Below, piece by piece: positions 1 to 10,701 of a stretch of 64,000 nucleotides of DNA. The DNA comes from Medicago truncatula (lineage: Eukaryota > Streptophyta > Magnoliopsida > Fabales > Fabaceae). Numbering within the stretch: the stretch's first letter is position 1; each line of letters starts with the position of its first letter. Both the position numbers and the translations under genes were made by a program. A model generated the notes under the pieces. That model was given only the letters and a program-made list of their open reading frames with translations. It ran no database searches and had not been told where the DNA came from. The stretch lies in NCBI RefSeq assembly GCF_003473485.1, contig NC_053042.1, positions 39,088,762-39,152,761 on the forward strand. The letters are read 5' to 3'.

Positions 1-253
1 GTTGTGATACTACTACTCTGTTGTGCTGCCTACCTTCCACATTTGGATCCAAAAAGGAAGTTTTAGTGCTACTATGGCCACCTCCGACACCAACTGATAA
101 CTCCATAGGACAGTTCTGAAATCCTTCGGCATCAATCATCTTGAACACAAGTTAAACTGCATCCTTGGTATTTGGGGGACAAGGCAAGGATATTTATCAT
201 CCTACGGAATATCAAGCCACCACACTTTAAGAAGCTCAGCAACTTCAGGGAAC
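1..253 (-). pseudogene. Locus A: F-box/PP2 exon 3, partial and broken
   Basis: The minus strand encodes the start of a PP2 domain exon (motif RFPEVAELL, then a W-W-L-D-I stretch). It begins right after an AG acceptor at 254-255, as in the other copies. The window edge removes the C-terminal part. Reading from the acceptor, the frame is lost near the usual LEIRG motif (an extra base and a stop) and shifts again near the LSPNT motif. The later residues for the mid-domain G-G-H-S-S-T-K segment appear in another frame. No F-box exon or linker exon is found before locus B, so this copy is probably non-functional. Sequencing error is the alternative for the frame breaks but would not explain the missing exons. 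Confidence 0.8.
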
Positions 254-1480
254 CTGTCCAAAAGTATTTCGGCATCAAACAAGTTGACCTACCCAGTTAA
301 TCAGTTTTAAGTTATATATGTTGTTATAGGAAAAGATATAATAGCCAAGGTAGTTCACTGGCCACTGCTGCCAAAGACATATACTCATCCTCCACAATGG
401 CACAAATGAATGTCTAACAGTAGATTGGTTTGATTCCATGACAAAAGTAAATTCAAAAGAAAACATGGTATTGGTAAGATTTAGTGCAAATGCAGGCCTG
501 TGTCCAGGTATCTACGCATGTGGTGTAGTCAGCTTCCGCATATTCCTGCAGCTGCAAGTGTAAGGATGAAGTTTCAGAAAATAGGAGACCGTAGCCATAT
601 GTGCCTGTCAAATATCTGAGCAGATAATAGACTACAAGACCCCGAGACGTGATGACTCGTTTTATTGACTGCATAGCAGATGCAAATCTAGAAATTGTCC
701 AGTATAAATGTATAATAGTATTGTAACAGTCACACTTTATTTTTTAAGAAGTAAAAACATTTTGGAGACAAATAGTCGAATAAAATTGGGAATTCAATAC
801 AACTTGAATGTAATGACTAATGAGCATGGTTGACAAGGTAACCATAAACAAATAAAAGTTTATAGCAATGAATTTATAGAAAGGAATTTGAAATTTAATG
901 TAGGAATTAAAAAATAAATCATGCAAAGTTAATTGATCAAGTACTTGTGTAGCAATAATACCAAGGCTTAAAACAGGAACTGCATCTTTAGTTGCAAAGT
1001 ATGATGAAATGATGCAATGAAAAATATATAGGATTGTTTGTCGCAGAAACTAGGACCAAACAAAGAAACGATGAAGATGAAGCAATAACAACAGGAATAC
1101 AGATGAAGGACGTTGGCGCTTCAAGCTGATAGAAGAGTGAAGAGCATGGATACATGCTGCTGATACTTAGCTGAAGTGATATGTTATTGATGGTGGATAC
1201 ATTAAGCTGTCATACAACACCAGGGTGCCACCATCCTTCACAAAATAAGCCGTCAGACAACACTGGAAGTGATATGGAGGAACAGAATCCAAATTATAAG
1301 CACCCAAGGAGTAGCTATGTGCTGTGATATATGGCGTGGCTTTGAACAGTACACTGGCACCTTCCTGTCAATCATTCTTCACTAACTTGGATTATAATAC
1401 AGAAGCATGATTACTCCAATAGAGAGTAATTGGATTCACGAGTACAGTTCGTACAATTCAACAAAGAGTAATTGATGCAG
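254..1480 (-). other. Remnant of intron 2 of locus A
   Basis: This stretch aligns by eye with intron 2 of genes H and I: the same blocks around accaactat/tcttcactaacttgg, the same order, and a copia fossil inside. Similarity fades after about 1405, which marks where locus A was cut off from its upstream exons. No coding exon is seen. Confidence 0.65.
330..680 (-). mobile_element. Ty1/copia RNase H fossil in intron 2 of locus A
   Basis: The minus strand still resembles the RNase H end of a Ty1/copia polyprotein: a Y-L-x-G-T-x-x-Y-G-L-L segment followed by an A-x-A-D-x-x-x-C-x-D-T segment, and further on an E-x-E-Y-x-S-L-A-A-V segment. It is an old, broken fragment with several breaks and no LTRs visible. 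Matching fragments occupy the same intron in other array members, so it predates most of the duplications. Confidence 0.7.
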
Positions 1481-1493
1481 ATGTTGTTGAAAC

Positions 1494-1775
1494 ATGTTAC
1501 TCAAACATGTAAGCACGGGTCTGATCACAAAGGAAAAAAGTATGGAGCTCGTCTTCATTTCAGAATCACAAAGGAAAAACATCGATTATGTCATTGTAAT
1601 GAAAGTTGGCATGCCAGAATTCAACCCTGACATGCTCTCCGAAGAAGATGGCAAGCTTTTGGTGGCACAGAGACTCACCACACTACATTCCATTTTCCTG
1701 TCATCAAATTTTTCACTTGGCATAATGGATGATGTTTTTGTTTCGCCTTTAAAAAAAAAATCAATTTTGAGTTAA
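1494..1775 (+). other. Unrecognised 93-codon ORF
   Basis: An open frame of 93 codons lies just beyond the point where locus A similarity ends. The predicted product is mixed charged/hydrophobic with no motif I recognise. It ends in a lysine-rich AT tract. It may be a fragment of a displaced gene or chance. No promoter or splice context supports it. Confidence 0.2.
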
Positions 1776-3660
1776 AAGAATTTAGAGATTTGTTTTAGAG
1801 AAAAAATAAATAAACTAAAGTTGTTTATTAACATAAAAAACATTTTTTTTATGAAGATTTAAATCTCTTACACTTGAGCTCCTCATATTTAGAAAAAAAA
1901 ATAGATTTTTGAAAAGTTACTTGAAAAAGTATTTCATTTTGAGGCTAAGAATGAATTTATTATTTTTTTTAAAAAATAGATTTTTAAAAAAACACATTTT
2001 TCAATGTACTCTTTGATTGATTAAAATGCACATGGATCCACCAAAATTATATGGACCCACATGTTTAAAAATCTAAAATAAACACTACAAAAATAAAATA
2101 AAAAGTGAATTTTTAGTTGAAAAAATATTTTTTTTTTCAAAAAAACTCAAACAAACGGGCCCATATCTTTCATGGTTAGATTACTCGGACTTAACCCGGT
2201 AACAACCAAAATAGTCTTTGGAATCTCATATGTGAATAAATCATGGATTTTACTAATTTATCTCATATGTGAGAAGATAAAAAAATTGATTCATTGAAAA
2301 TCTATTAAGTTTCCCACCCCCACACTTCGATTTTCCCATTTTCTTTTAATAAAGTAATGTATTTTTTTATTGTAAAAAAATAATGTATTTTGAATATACA
2401 TAGCCTTGAAGACTTTTAAGTTATTAGAGTTTGTTCCGAGACAAACTTCTATCACCTACTCATCCGCATTTTCGTTAGTATTTAGTAGTAATGTGTGTTG
2501 GTTAATTGTTTGTTTTTAGTGCATATGAGCTTTTATGAGGACAATATTAAAATGGAAATGAGGTCAGTATGTAAAATTATTTAGCTGTTGGTTACAAAAA
2601 TATTGAACAAGTGGGGTCAAATTTCTCCAATTATAACAACTTAGATTAGATCCATGCCGGAATACAAAGGACAGATTCATAATCATGTTTGATACAAATT
2701 CATACAAAGCAAAACCGAACCAAAACAAGATACTACAGTACTGAACAAAAACAAAACAAAACTGAAATAGTAAGAAGGAATTCCTATTATACCCTTCCCC
2801 AATTTAGGGTATATCCAATAGAATTGGTCTTTATGATTGAATCATACTATTTTACCCTTATTTTATTTTTTTGGCTTTCACACCGGTTTCCGACCCACCA
2901 AAGGTGGACGACTAATTCAGCTCATGCGTAGAGGCATGCGTATTGGCTAAGCATTGTTCCTTCTGGAAATCGAACCCGATCTACCCTTATTTTTATTCCA
3001 TCATATTGTTACCTTCCTCTTAATTACATCATTCTATCGTTTCTTATTTCCCTTTGCGTTTCCTGATCGTCCATCATTCCAGTTTCATTTCATCATTTTG
3101 CATGCATGTTTGCTGTTTCTTGCAACGGCATGGTTTTTTTCTCTCTATGTTTACCTTAATTTTTCTTTTCTTTATTTCAAAAAAACTTTGCTATGTTGAG
3201 TCCTGAGTATATATATTCTTAACTTTTTTTATAGAGTTTTTTATTAACACAGTTTGGTAAAAAGTGATTCACATGCTAAATCAAATTAGGATGCTCTATC
3301 AAGTTTTGTTTGGGTGTTTGAATGGTTGAAGGAGATAGCATTACATAATAAATAATAATGTTTTCTAAATAAGGTTAAAAATGCAATAAAAAATTATAAT
3401 TCATTTTGTTCCGTCCACTTTCCAAACTATAGAATGGAAATGTTATTCAGTCAATCACATAATATCCAATTAGTGGGATGAAATCTTTGTTCCATTCCAC
3501 TCCACTTCATTATGTTTCATTCCACACCGCTCCATTATGTTCCATCAATTTAAAGAGAGCATAATTATTCTTATTTATAGCAATGTAACTTATTCTTCAT
3601 ATATTATGCGAAGTGACGGTTTAAACAAGAATATATGTTACATAGGTCAATGAATGTTGT
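1776..3660. other. AT-rich intergenic DNA, A to B
   Basis: No exon is recognisable. The region is homopolymer-rich. A short end-like motif around 2150-2162 (reverse complement ggcccgtttgtttgag) resembles hAT-type MITE ends, but no partner end was found. The final 100 bp is the 3' flank of gene B. Confidence 0.5.
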
Positions 3661-6283
3661 TTAATTGTCTACCTTAGGTCTAAGTTCTATTCCTTCAAGA
3701 TAGAAATTTCCCTTCTCATCGTCACTCTCAAATTTCTCGACAACACTCATTTGGATTTCTTCATCTTCAAGGCTAGAATTGAAGAACTCTCCCATCTCAA
3801 TCTCCAACCACCCATCACTTCTCACACTCGGACGTGGTAGTCCTACAACTATGTCCTCCACCTCTCTCAGAACACAATACCATCCATATCCACCGTGCAG
3901 TTTGGGTTCCAAACAGTCAGTTTTAGTGTTGCTAAGGCCACCTTCGATGCCAACGAATAAGTCCACAGGAAGGTTCCTGAATCCATGGGCATCAATCATC
4001 TTGAACACAAGATAAGCCGCATAGCGAGTATTTGGAGACAAGGCAAGATCGTTAATCACCCCACGAATTTCGTGCCACCAGACAAGACGAAGATACGCAA
4101 CCTCAGGGAATCTGTCCAACACAAAAAGTTACAAAAATAAGAATACATGAATTGAGAAAAAAAAGTTGAAAGAGATTTATAACATCACAAATGTGTTGAA
4201 TTTTATGGATTAACCTTAATCAAGAATTAAAATAATAAATTATTATATCAACTATTAATTATAATTAAAATATTGCATGGAATAAAATGAAATTTATTAA
4301 TGGGCTGTAATTAAAAACGGGTCGTGATGGGTTGGGTCGTTTCTCATAGTAAGACTGTTGAGACGTCCCTCTCCCTACCGATGTTTATATATATTGATTA
4401 TCCCATTAGCTCGGATAATCATTCACTCTACACTCTCATTCTAAAGACATCAAAAAGGGACAACGAGTTATGAACGTCTCCAAAACTTCTCTCAGGATTG
4501 CATCGATCATACAAATGTACACGTTTAGATGTATTTTTCTAATATGCCATAATTTTGTATCCATGATTTTGGGCTATCTCCGATAAAATTCCTTCAAAAT
4601 GGGGTATTTAGACGGGTGTAGATACACTAACAATGCAAGCTCGTCAACAAAAACTCCGAAGTTGTAAACCAATGATAACAAAATTATTTCAAGTGAAAAT
4701 GATTGTGATAAACTTCTTAGTTAATAAGATACATTGTTTGTTATATACAAAAGATTTATCAGACAGTAGACCACCATTATTGTCAGTGAAGTTCAAATTT
4801 GGGTGTATAGTTAACTTTGGGATTGAGTAGCCTAACAAGAAGTGTTCACTTGGAAGAAAAATCGAGGAGAAAGTGAGAGAAGTAGAAATAGAAAATATTT
4901 TTATTAAACTTCTTTATATATATTCAACCTCTCATGTTTTTTTATCATGCATTGCTGAAAGTTTACTTGATGGAGGGAATAGGATCAATCAATTGAACTC
5001 ACATATGAAATATTCAAGGAAATGGAATGAACAATTCGCCAAGAAAAAAAAAATTTCGCCAAGAAAGGAGAATGAATAGAGTTTAAACATACAAGGGAGA
5101 TTCACAAAGGTGCATATAACTTTCAATTAAGATTTAATTAAATTGATGATGATGGCTGGCTATTACTTATCATTAAGTTAATGAACACAATTAAAATATA
5201 ATAAAATTGAAAAGTTAAGAACTAACCTAGAATCAGGCACATCAATCCAGTTGCAATATCGATCATCATCACCCCAAGCAATGCCGAGAGATCTAGCAGC
5301 AAGCATATAACATTTTTTTCCACTTTTTCTCTCCAATTGAAAGCTCTGCATTTCAATATTTCCAAAGTTTATTATTAGCATTCTGAACTAAGCATTTCAA
5401 AAATCACAATATATTTTATAACAATCAACTGAGCATTCGTATGTAGATGTAGAAAATGTTGGCATCTGCCTTAAGTTTTTTAACATAATGGTTTTACTAT
5501 TTTCTTTCTTAAACTCTAGCAGCAGGAATTCTTCCGCATATATATATTTTACAATGCAGAAATCATAAAGATATTAGATGCTTATACGAATTAAGGACAT
5601 TTTGATGCATAACTAATATTGCATCTTCTTTACCTAATTATCTATGCTTACCGGGCACAAAATTACAATAGTAGTCCCTTAGCTTAATTTCGGGTAAAAA
5701 TTTGGTCCTTAATCTTTTTTTTTTATTCTTATGCAAACAAAGATGAAGATCATAAATTTGAATATTGAAAGGCCATACGAAAATAAAACCATGAACTTGA
5801 AGCTTGACAATTCATATGCAAATGGACAAATTGAAATAAATAAATAAAAAATATAAAGGACCAAACTGTTACCTACAATTGAGTTAAAGGACTAAAAGTG
5901 TAATTTTTCCTAATTTAAAAGCACAAACAAATTAAACAAAATTGTTAGTTTATTTCCCGTCAAGTCCGATATGATAATAAACCCTAATATTCGAGAAATT
6001 GGTGATTTATGAAGAATAATACCTTTTGCCCATGGTTGATGATGATAGGACGATCAGAAAGAGCGTGATAGAGAGCCTTTTTGGTTGGAATGTTGGAGAG
6101 TGCAGGAGATTGTGAGAGGATAGATGAGATGTCAGAAGGGAGAAAATGATTCCAGACATCATCAGAATCGGCGGCAAATCGAAAAATCTTAGAAAGGACG
6201 GAGAATCTACCAACGTCAATCGGAGTCGTGCGAGAAAGTATGGTGGCAATACACCCTTCAGGCAATTCATCAAACCTTGTCAT
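3661..6283 (-). CDS. Gene B: F-box/PP2-B-like protein, intact, 276 aa
   Basis: Three exons on the minus strand: 6023-6283 (87 codons), 5227-5345 and 3661-4111. All junctions are GT/AG; intron 1 is phase 0 and intron 2 is phase 2 (AG/A makes Arg). Exon 1 encodes an N-terminal F-box (FDELPEGCIATILSRTTP, then V-W-N-H-F-L), which in this family binds SKP1 in an SCF ubiquitin ligase. Exon 2 encodes the linker SFQLERKSGKKCYML. Exon 3 encodes the PP2 lectin-like domain (LSPNTRYAAYLVFKMID, RSDGWLEIEMGEFF, GIELRPK). The length fits the usual 270-300 aa. The start is the first ATG upstream of the F-box, with a TATA-like box 56 bp upstream. Intron 1 is unusually long (677 bp) because of a MITE; intron 2 carries a solo LTR. 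The substrate is unknown. Confidence 0.9.
4194..4596. mobile_element. Solo LTR in intron 2 of gene B
   Basis: A 403-bp sequence begins TGTTGAA and ends TTCA. It is flanked by a perfect 5-bp direct repeat AAATG (4189-4193 and 4597-4601), as expected of an LTR-retrotransposon insertion. Paralogous intron 2 of locus C carries the uninterrupted site (around 8150, cacaaatgggatatttagac), so the insertion followed the B/C duplication. No internal region remains. The superfamily cannot be told from the LTR alone. Confidence 0.85.
5659..5907. mobile_element. MITE in intron 1 of gene B
   Basis: The two ends are imperfect inverted repeats: the left end reads aaaattacaatagtagtccc and the reverse complement of the right end reads aaaaattacacttttagtcc. 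Both continue into a shared tttggtcctt block. The element is about 250 bp and non-coding. Other array members have intron 1 of only 85-116 bp, so this insertion explains the length in gene B. The left end of the same element is still present in locus C. Confidence 0.75.
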
Positions 6284-6338
6284 TCTTTGCTCTTTACGAT
6301 GAAGTTTAAGAATACTATATGATTGTTGTATTGGAGGG

Positions 6339-6344
6339 TTTATA
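6339..6344 (-). promoter_or_regulatory. TATA-like box of gene B
   Basis: TATAAA on the minus strand lies 56 bp upstream of the gene B start codon, a usual distance for a plant core promoter with a short leader. Gene G has the same motif at a similar distance. Confidence 0.45.
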
Positions 6345-7690
6345 TGATTGTATGCGGTAGAAGGCTATGGCGGGGGACTGATATTGTTGGTGCTATGGAT
6401 TTTGTTTGCTTGTTGTGTGTAGTATTGGCGAGCGAATTGGGTTGTGGGTGTTAATTGTGAAAATTCAAGATGAAAATAAACAATTTTAAAAGGGAGAAGA
6501 ACAATTTTCTATAACAATACACAACAACTTCAATTTCGAGGTGACTCATTCTTTTTTAACTTATATTTTCTTTTATAAAATTTATCCATTTTACTTTTTT
6601 TTGGTAGATAAACACCTTATCTTTTTTTACATGCATATCTTTTATACACCATTTTGATAGCGGAACGTGTGCAATGTTAAAAAACTTGCAAACTCATATT
6701 TTAGTATTTATTTATGCCACTTCTTAACATTATTAGGGTTAAATAAGTAATTAGTCCCTCTAAATATACCAATATTTGATCTTAATCCCATAAAATATTT
6801 GATCCCTCTAAAAAATTTAATCCATGAAATTAATCCTTACTTTTTAGTCAATTCATGTCTAACTTTTATATTTTTTAATAAAATTTCTCAATGGGTAGAA
6901 AATTATGACAATATTTCCAAAACAAAAAAATAGAATTTTTTCAGTTAATAAGTTATATTGGTTGTTACAATAATACCCCGCCTCCTCTCAAGATCATAGG
7001 AAAATAAAATAGAATCCAATATTGGACAACAATATACGAAACTGATGTGTAGTAAGAGCATTTGTAGATAAGTCATCCATCAGCCAGACGAAAATGACCG
7101 GAAACACACTTGAGAACATGTAGGAATCTCCAAAATTGATTTTATCATGTTTTGATGATTTAAAGGTGAATTGATTTTGCTTGGAAAAATTGATTCTACT
7201 TAAAACTATAAATTATAGTTTTTTCCATTTACAATTGATTTTATTCTTAAATATTGAGACTGTACAATTATTTTTCTTTCCTTAATTTAATTTCTAGTCT
7301 ACCAAGTGCATGTATGCCGTATGGTATCCCATTTGAGTTACTTGAAATCACCTTAACATCATGATTTTGTAAAAACTCTAAAATGTAGCATTGGCCAAAT
7401 CACAATTGCTCATCGTAATTCTATCAAACTCACCGCTAAAATCATACACAGATGTTGCTTCTTTTTTAATCAATCCATTAAAACAATGAAAAAAAATAGG
7501 TTCAATTTTTTATTAATTTAAATGGAGTCTTTTTAGTCTTCTGTACTTAGATTTATATTTTAATTCATTCATACCATTAAGCATTGGTTCCATTTAATCA
7601 ATATTGTTACTCAAGCACATTCTATCACAGACTAGTGAATGCGGAATGGAGTGTCGGTCCTTCTTCGTTTTATGTTCCAGCTTACTGGTC
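6345..7690. other. Intergenic DNA, B to C
   Basis: No exon is recognisable. The part at 6500-6720 upstream of gene B is repeated at about 10010-10260, beyond locus C. Legume repeat fragments occur at 6735-6850 (ttaaataagtaattagtccc type) and 7130-7260 (aattgatttt type). Confidence 0.55.
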
Positions 7691-8734
7691 TTACTTAGGC
7701 CTAACTTCTATTCCTGCAAGCAAGAGATCTTTCTTCCAATAATCTCTCTGCTTAACATTCATCAGGACTTCATCTTCTTGGCCTGAATTGAAGAACTCTC
7801 TGATCTCAATCTCCAACCACCCATCACGACGTTGCGATACTCTGTTGTGTAGCCTACCTTCCACATTTGGATCATAACAGACAATTTCAGTACTATTATG
7901 GCTACCTCCAACACCAACTGATAACTCCAGAGGACAGTTCTGAAATCCTTCGGCATCAATCATCTTAAACACAAGATAAGTTGCATACTGAGTATTTGGA
8001 GACAAGGCAAGGATATTTATCATCCAACCAATACCAAGCAACCACATATGTCGAAGATAAGCAACCTCGTGGAACCTGTCCAACACAAAAAGTTACCGAA
8101 ATAAGAATACATGAATTGACAAAAAAGTTGAAAGAGATTCATAACGTCACAAATGGGATATTTAGACGGGTGTAGATACACCAATAATGCAAGCTCGTCA
8201 ACAAAAATTTCGAAGTTGTAAACCAATGATAACTAAATTATTTAAAGTGAAAATGAATGTGATAAACTTCTAAGTTAAGAAGCTACATTGTTAGTTATCT
8301 ACAAAGATTTATCAGGCAGCAGACCACCATTCAAGTAAATGGAATGAATAATTTGCCAAGAAAGGAGAAAGAATAGAGTTAAAACATACAAGCGTGAAGG
8401 TGAAGAAAGCAATAAACATGAGAAAAAGTGTATGACAGTGAGAAATACAATCGGAGAACACATTCACAAAGATAATTTTCAATTAAGATTTAATTAAATT
8501 GATGATGATATATTGGTTGGTTATTACTTATCATTAAGTTTTTATTAGGGAGTTACTTATCATTAAGTTAATGAACACAATTAAAATAAAACAAATGGAA
8601 AAGTTAAGAGCTAACCTATAATCAGGCACAACAATCCAATTGCAAGATCGACCATCATCACCGCAAGCAATGGAGAGAGATCTAGCAGAAAGCATGTAAC
8701 ACTTTTTTCCACTCTTTCTATCCAATTGGAAACT
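7691..8734 (-). pseudogene. Locus C: PP2 gene without its F-box exon
   Basis: Exon 3 (7691-8075) and exon 2 (8616-8734, 119 bp) keep open frames and correct splice borders. Exon 2 encodes SFQLDRKSGKKCYMLSARSL and is close to that of gene B. The PP2 exon encodes 127 residues and is shortened: the RPSVRSDGW region is reduced to a single R-R-D-G-W stretch. No F-box exon occurs before gene D. The gene B-like sequence stops inside the intron-1 MITE near 9070 and resumes near 10013, about 220 bp upstream of where the start codon would lie, so exon 1 was deleted or replaced. It could make a PP2-only protein if a new start exists, but a pseudogene is the simpler view. Confidence 0.75.
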
Positions 8735-10013
8735 CTGCATTTCAATATTTCCAAAGCTTATTATTAGCATTTTGAATTAAGCATTTCAAAAATCACAATA
8801 TATTTTACAACAATCAATTGAGCATTCGTATGTAGCTGTAGAAAATATTTGCATCTGCCTTAATTAAGTTTTTTATTAAACTAATGGTTTCACTATTTTC
8901 TTTCTCAAACTCTAGCAGCAGAGTTTCTTCGGCAGATAAATTTTACAATGCATAAATCGTTGAAATCTTATAGATATTATAGGGCACAATTTATTATAGG
9001 GCACAATTTAAAGATAAAATTACAGTTGTCCCTTGACTTAATTTCAAATATTAGTTAAATCCTTTATCTATTTTTCATTTCAATGTTATCATTTTGGTCT
9101 ATTTTCATATGTATTTTCAAGGTCGGGTTGCCAATATAGTTTATTTACGGGTTGCCAATATAGTTTGGGTGAGAACAAGCTAGACCGTCCTACAGAGGTC
9201 TACAATATAGTTTTTTTTTTTTTGTTGAAAGATACAACGTAGTCTATTTAAAACCTAGATTGGCCCAACTCTATAAATAAAAAGACTAGACTCAAGCTTT
9301 TTCTAAATCCTATTTACTTAAATAGGCCAGACTAAGGCTTACAAAAAAGCCTATTAAACCCGTCAGATCGACCTATTAAGTTTTTATTTATAATATATCT
9401 TCCATTATTGATATTGTTGAAGTTTTTTCATAAACTCAAGTCTTCATATGATTTTCCTATTTAATAGAAGGTATATTAGTGTGATTAGACCTTTAAACCT
9501 TCGTAAGATTTCGTTATTTAGTTATAGACCTATTTATGTTATTTAGGCCGTCATAAATTTTGGTTTAGTCTCTAGAAAATTTTAATGGTAATTTTTTTAA
9601 TCTTTCATAAGATTGTACTCCAAAATAGTCTCTATAAAATGTAAAAAGAGACTAAAAATAATAAAATTTTTGTAGGGACTAAACTTGAAAGCATGTTATT
9701 TAACCCTATTTTAATAAAGCTTACATGTTACAATATTATTTAACCCTATAATTTCATTGGTTAAATATGTTTTTAGTCCCTACAAAATCACAATTTTTTA
9801 AATTTAGTCTCTGGAAAATTTTTATAGTAATTTTAATCCTCCATAAGATTGTACTCCAAAATAGTCCCTATAAAATGTAAATAAAGACTAAAAGTAAATA
9901 AAAATTTTGTAGGAACTAAGCTTGAAAGCTTGTTATTTTGTAGGGATATTTAACCCTATTTGAATAAAGCTTACAAGTTACAGTGTAACCTTTACCATGA
10001 GCTTCACGGAGCT
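8735..10013. other. Replacement segment where exon 1 of locus C should be
   Basis: This holds intron 1 of locus C, the stub of the MITE shared with gene B (about 9016-9070) and then unrelated repeat DNA. A short direct repeat, cgggttgccaatatagttt, occurs twice near 9124-9165. A legume repeat type (aggccagactaaggcttac) lies near 9320. No F-box motif is present in any frame. Confidence 0.6.
9556..9985. repeat. Two tandem copies of a legume MITE-like repeat
   Basis: Two adjacent units share the order tttagtctct, gattgtactccaaaatagtc, aaaatgtaaa, actaaacttgaaagc/actaagcttgaaagc and aataaagcttaca. Each unit also has ends of the gttaaatatgtttttagtcc / ttaaccc type, which are abundant in legume genomes. 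No coding capacity. Confidence 0.6.
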
Positions 10014-10701
10014 TATAACAACAATTCACAACAACTTCAATTCCCGGGTTTTCTCAACAAAAAAAAAACAAAAAAAACTTCAATTCCCGGGTTCCTCATT
10101 CTTTTTAAAGTAATATTTTCTTTTATAAAATTATCCATTTTCCTTTTTTTTTTTAGGTAGATAAACACCCTTCTCTTTTTTATATGCATATATCTTTTAT
10201 ACACCATTTTGATAGCAGAACGTGTGCAAACTCGGATTTTAGTATTTAGGCCACTTAATATTTACTTTAATAACGATAGTTTGATTCTTTAATTATTTTA
10301 AATCAAATTTTAAAATTTCATTAGCATTTTATAATTGCTTATGTAATAACATATCCAAACACTTCAATTTATGCAAGCATTTTTTAATGTACATGTCCAA
10401 ACATAAAAACTTATTGAGTATAAGCGCTTATGATGTAAGCTATGTAAGCTCTCATAATATATGCTCTTATGCAATAAGCATTTGTATAGGTATCCAAACG
10501 GGAGAGTGAACTGTGTTGATAAGGAGAGTAGCAGTAGAGAATCAATCATTTCAAAACAAAATTGGTAACCAAGAGCCAAGACTGAAACAGTACAGAACTG
10601 TCAAACTCAATAGATGTTGGTATTTACTCTCAACATATTTGTATATTACCATCAATCATCTTGATGGCAAAGATCTGTCAAATTCTATTTGCTTCTTCTA
10701 G
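10014..10701. other. Intergenic DNA, C to D, with upstream homology to gene B
   Basis: The first 250 bp matches the region upstream of gene B (same atatcttttatacaccattttgatag block). At 10370-10505 there is a gcgcttat / gcataagc-rich repeat resembling an hAT MITE fragment. At 10511-10650 is one of three copies of a block also found in introns 2 of D (12180-12310) and E (18330-18440). Confidence 0.55.

Noticed and set aside
3779-4015. Plus-strand frames opposite PP2 exons (also at 16726, 40000, 43843, 54736 and 62161)
   Set aside because: They mirror the conserved minus-strand PP2 exon in every copy; their similarity is a shadow of it.
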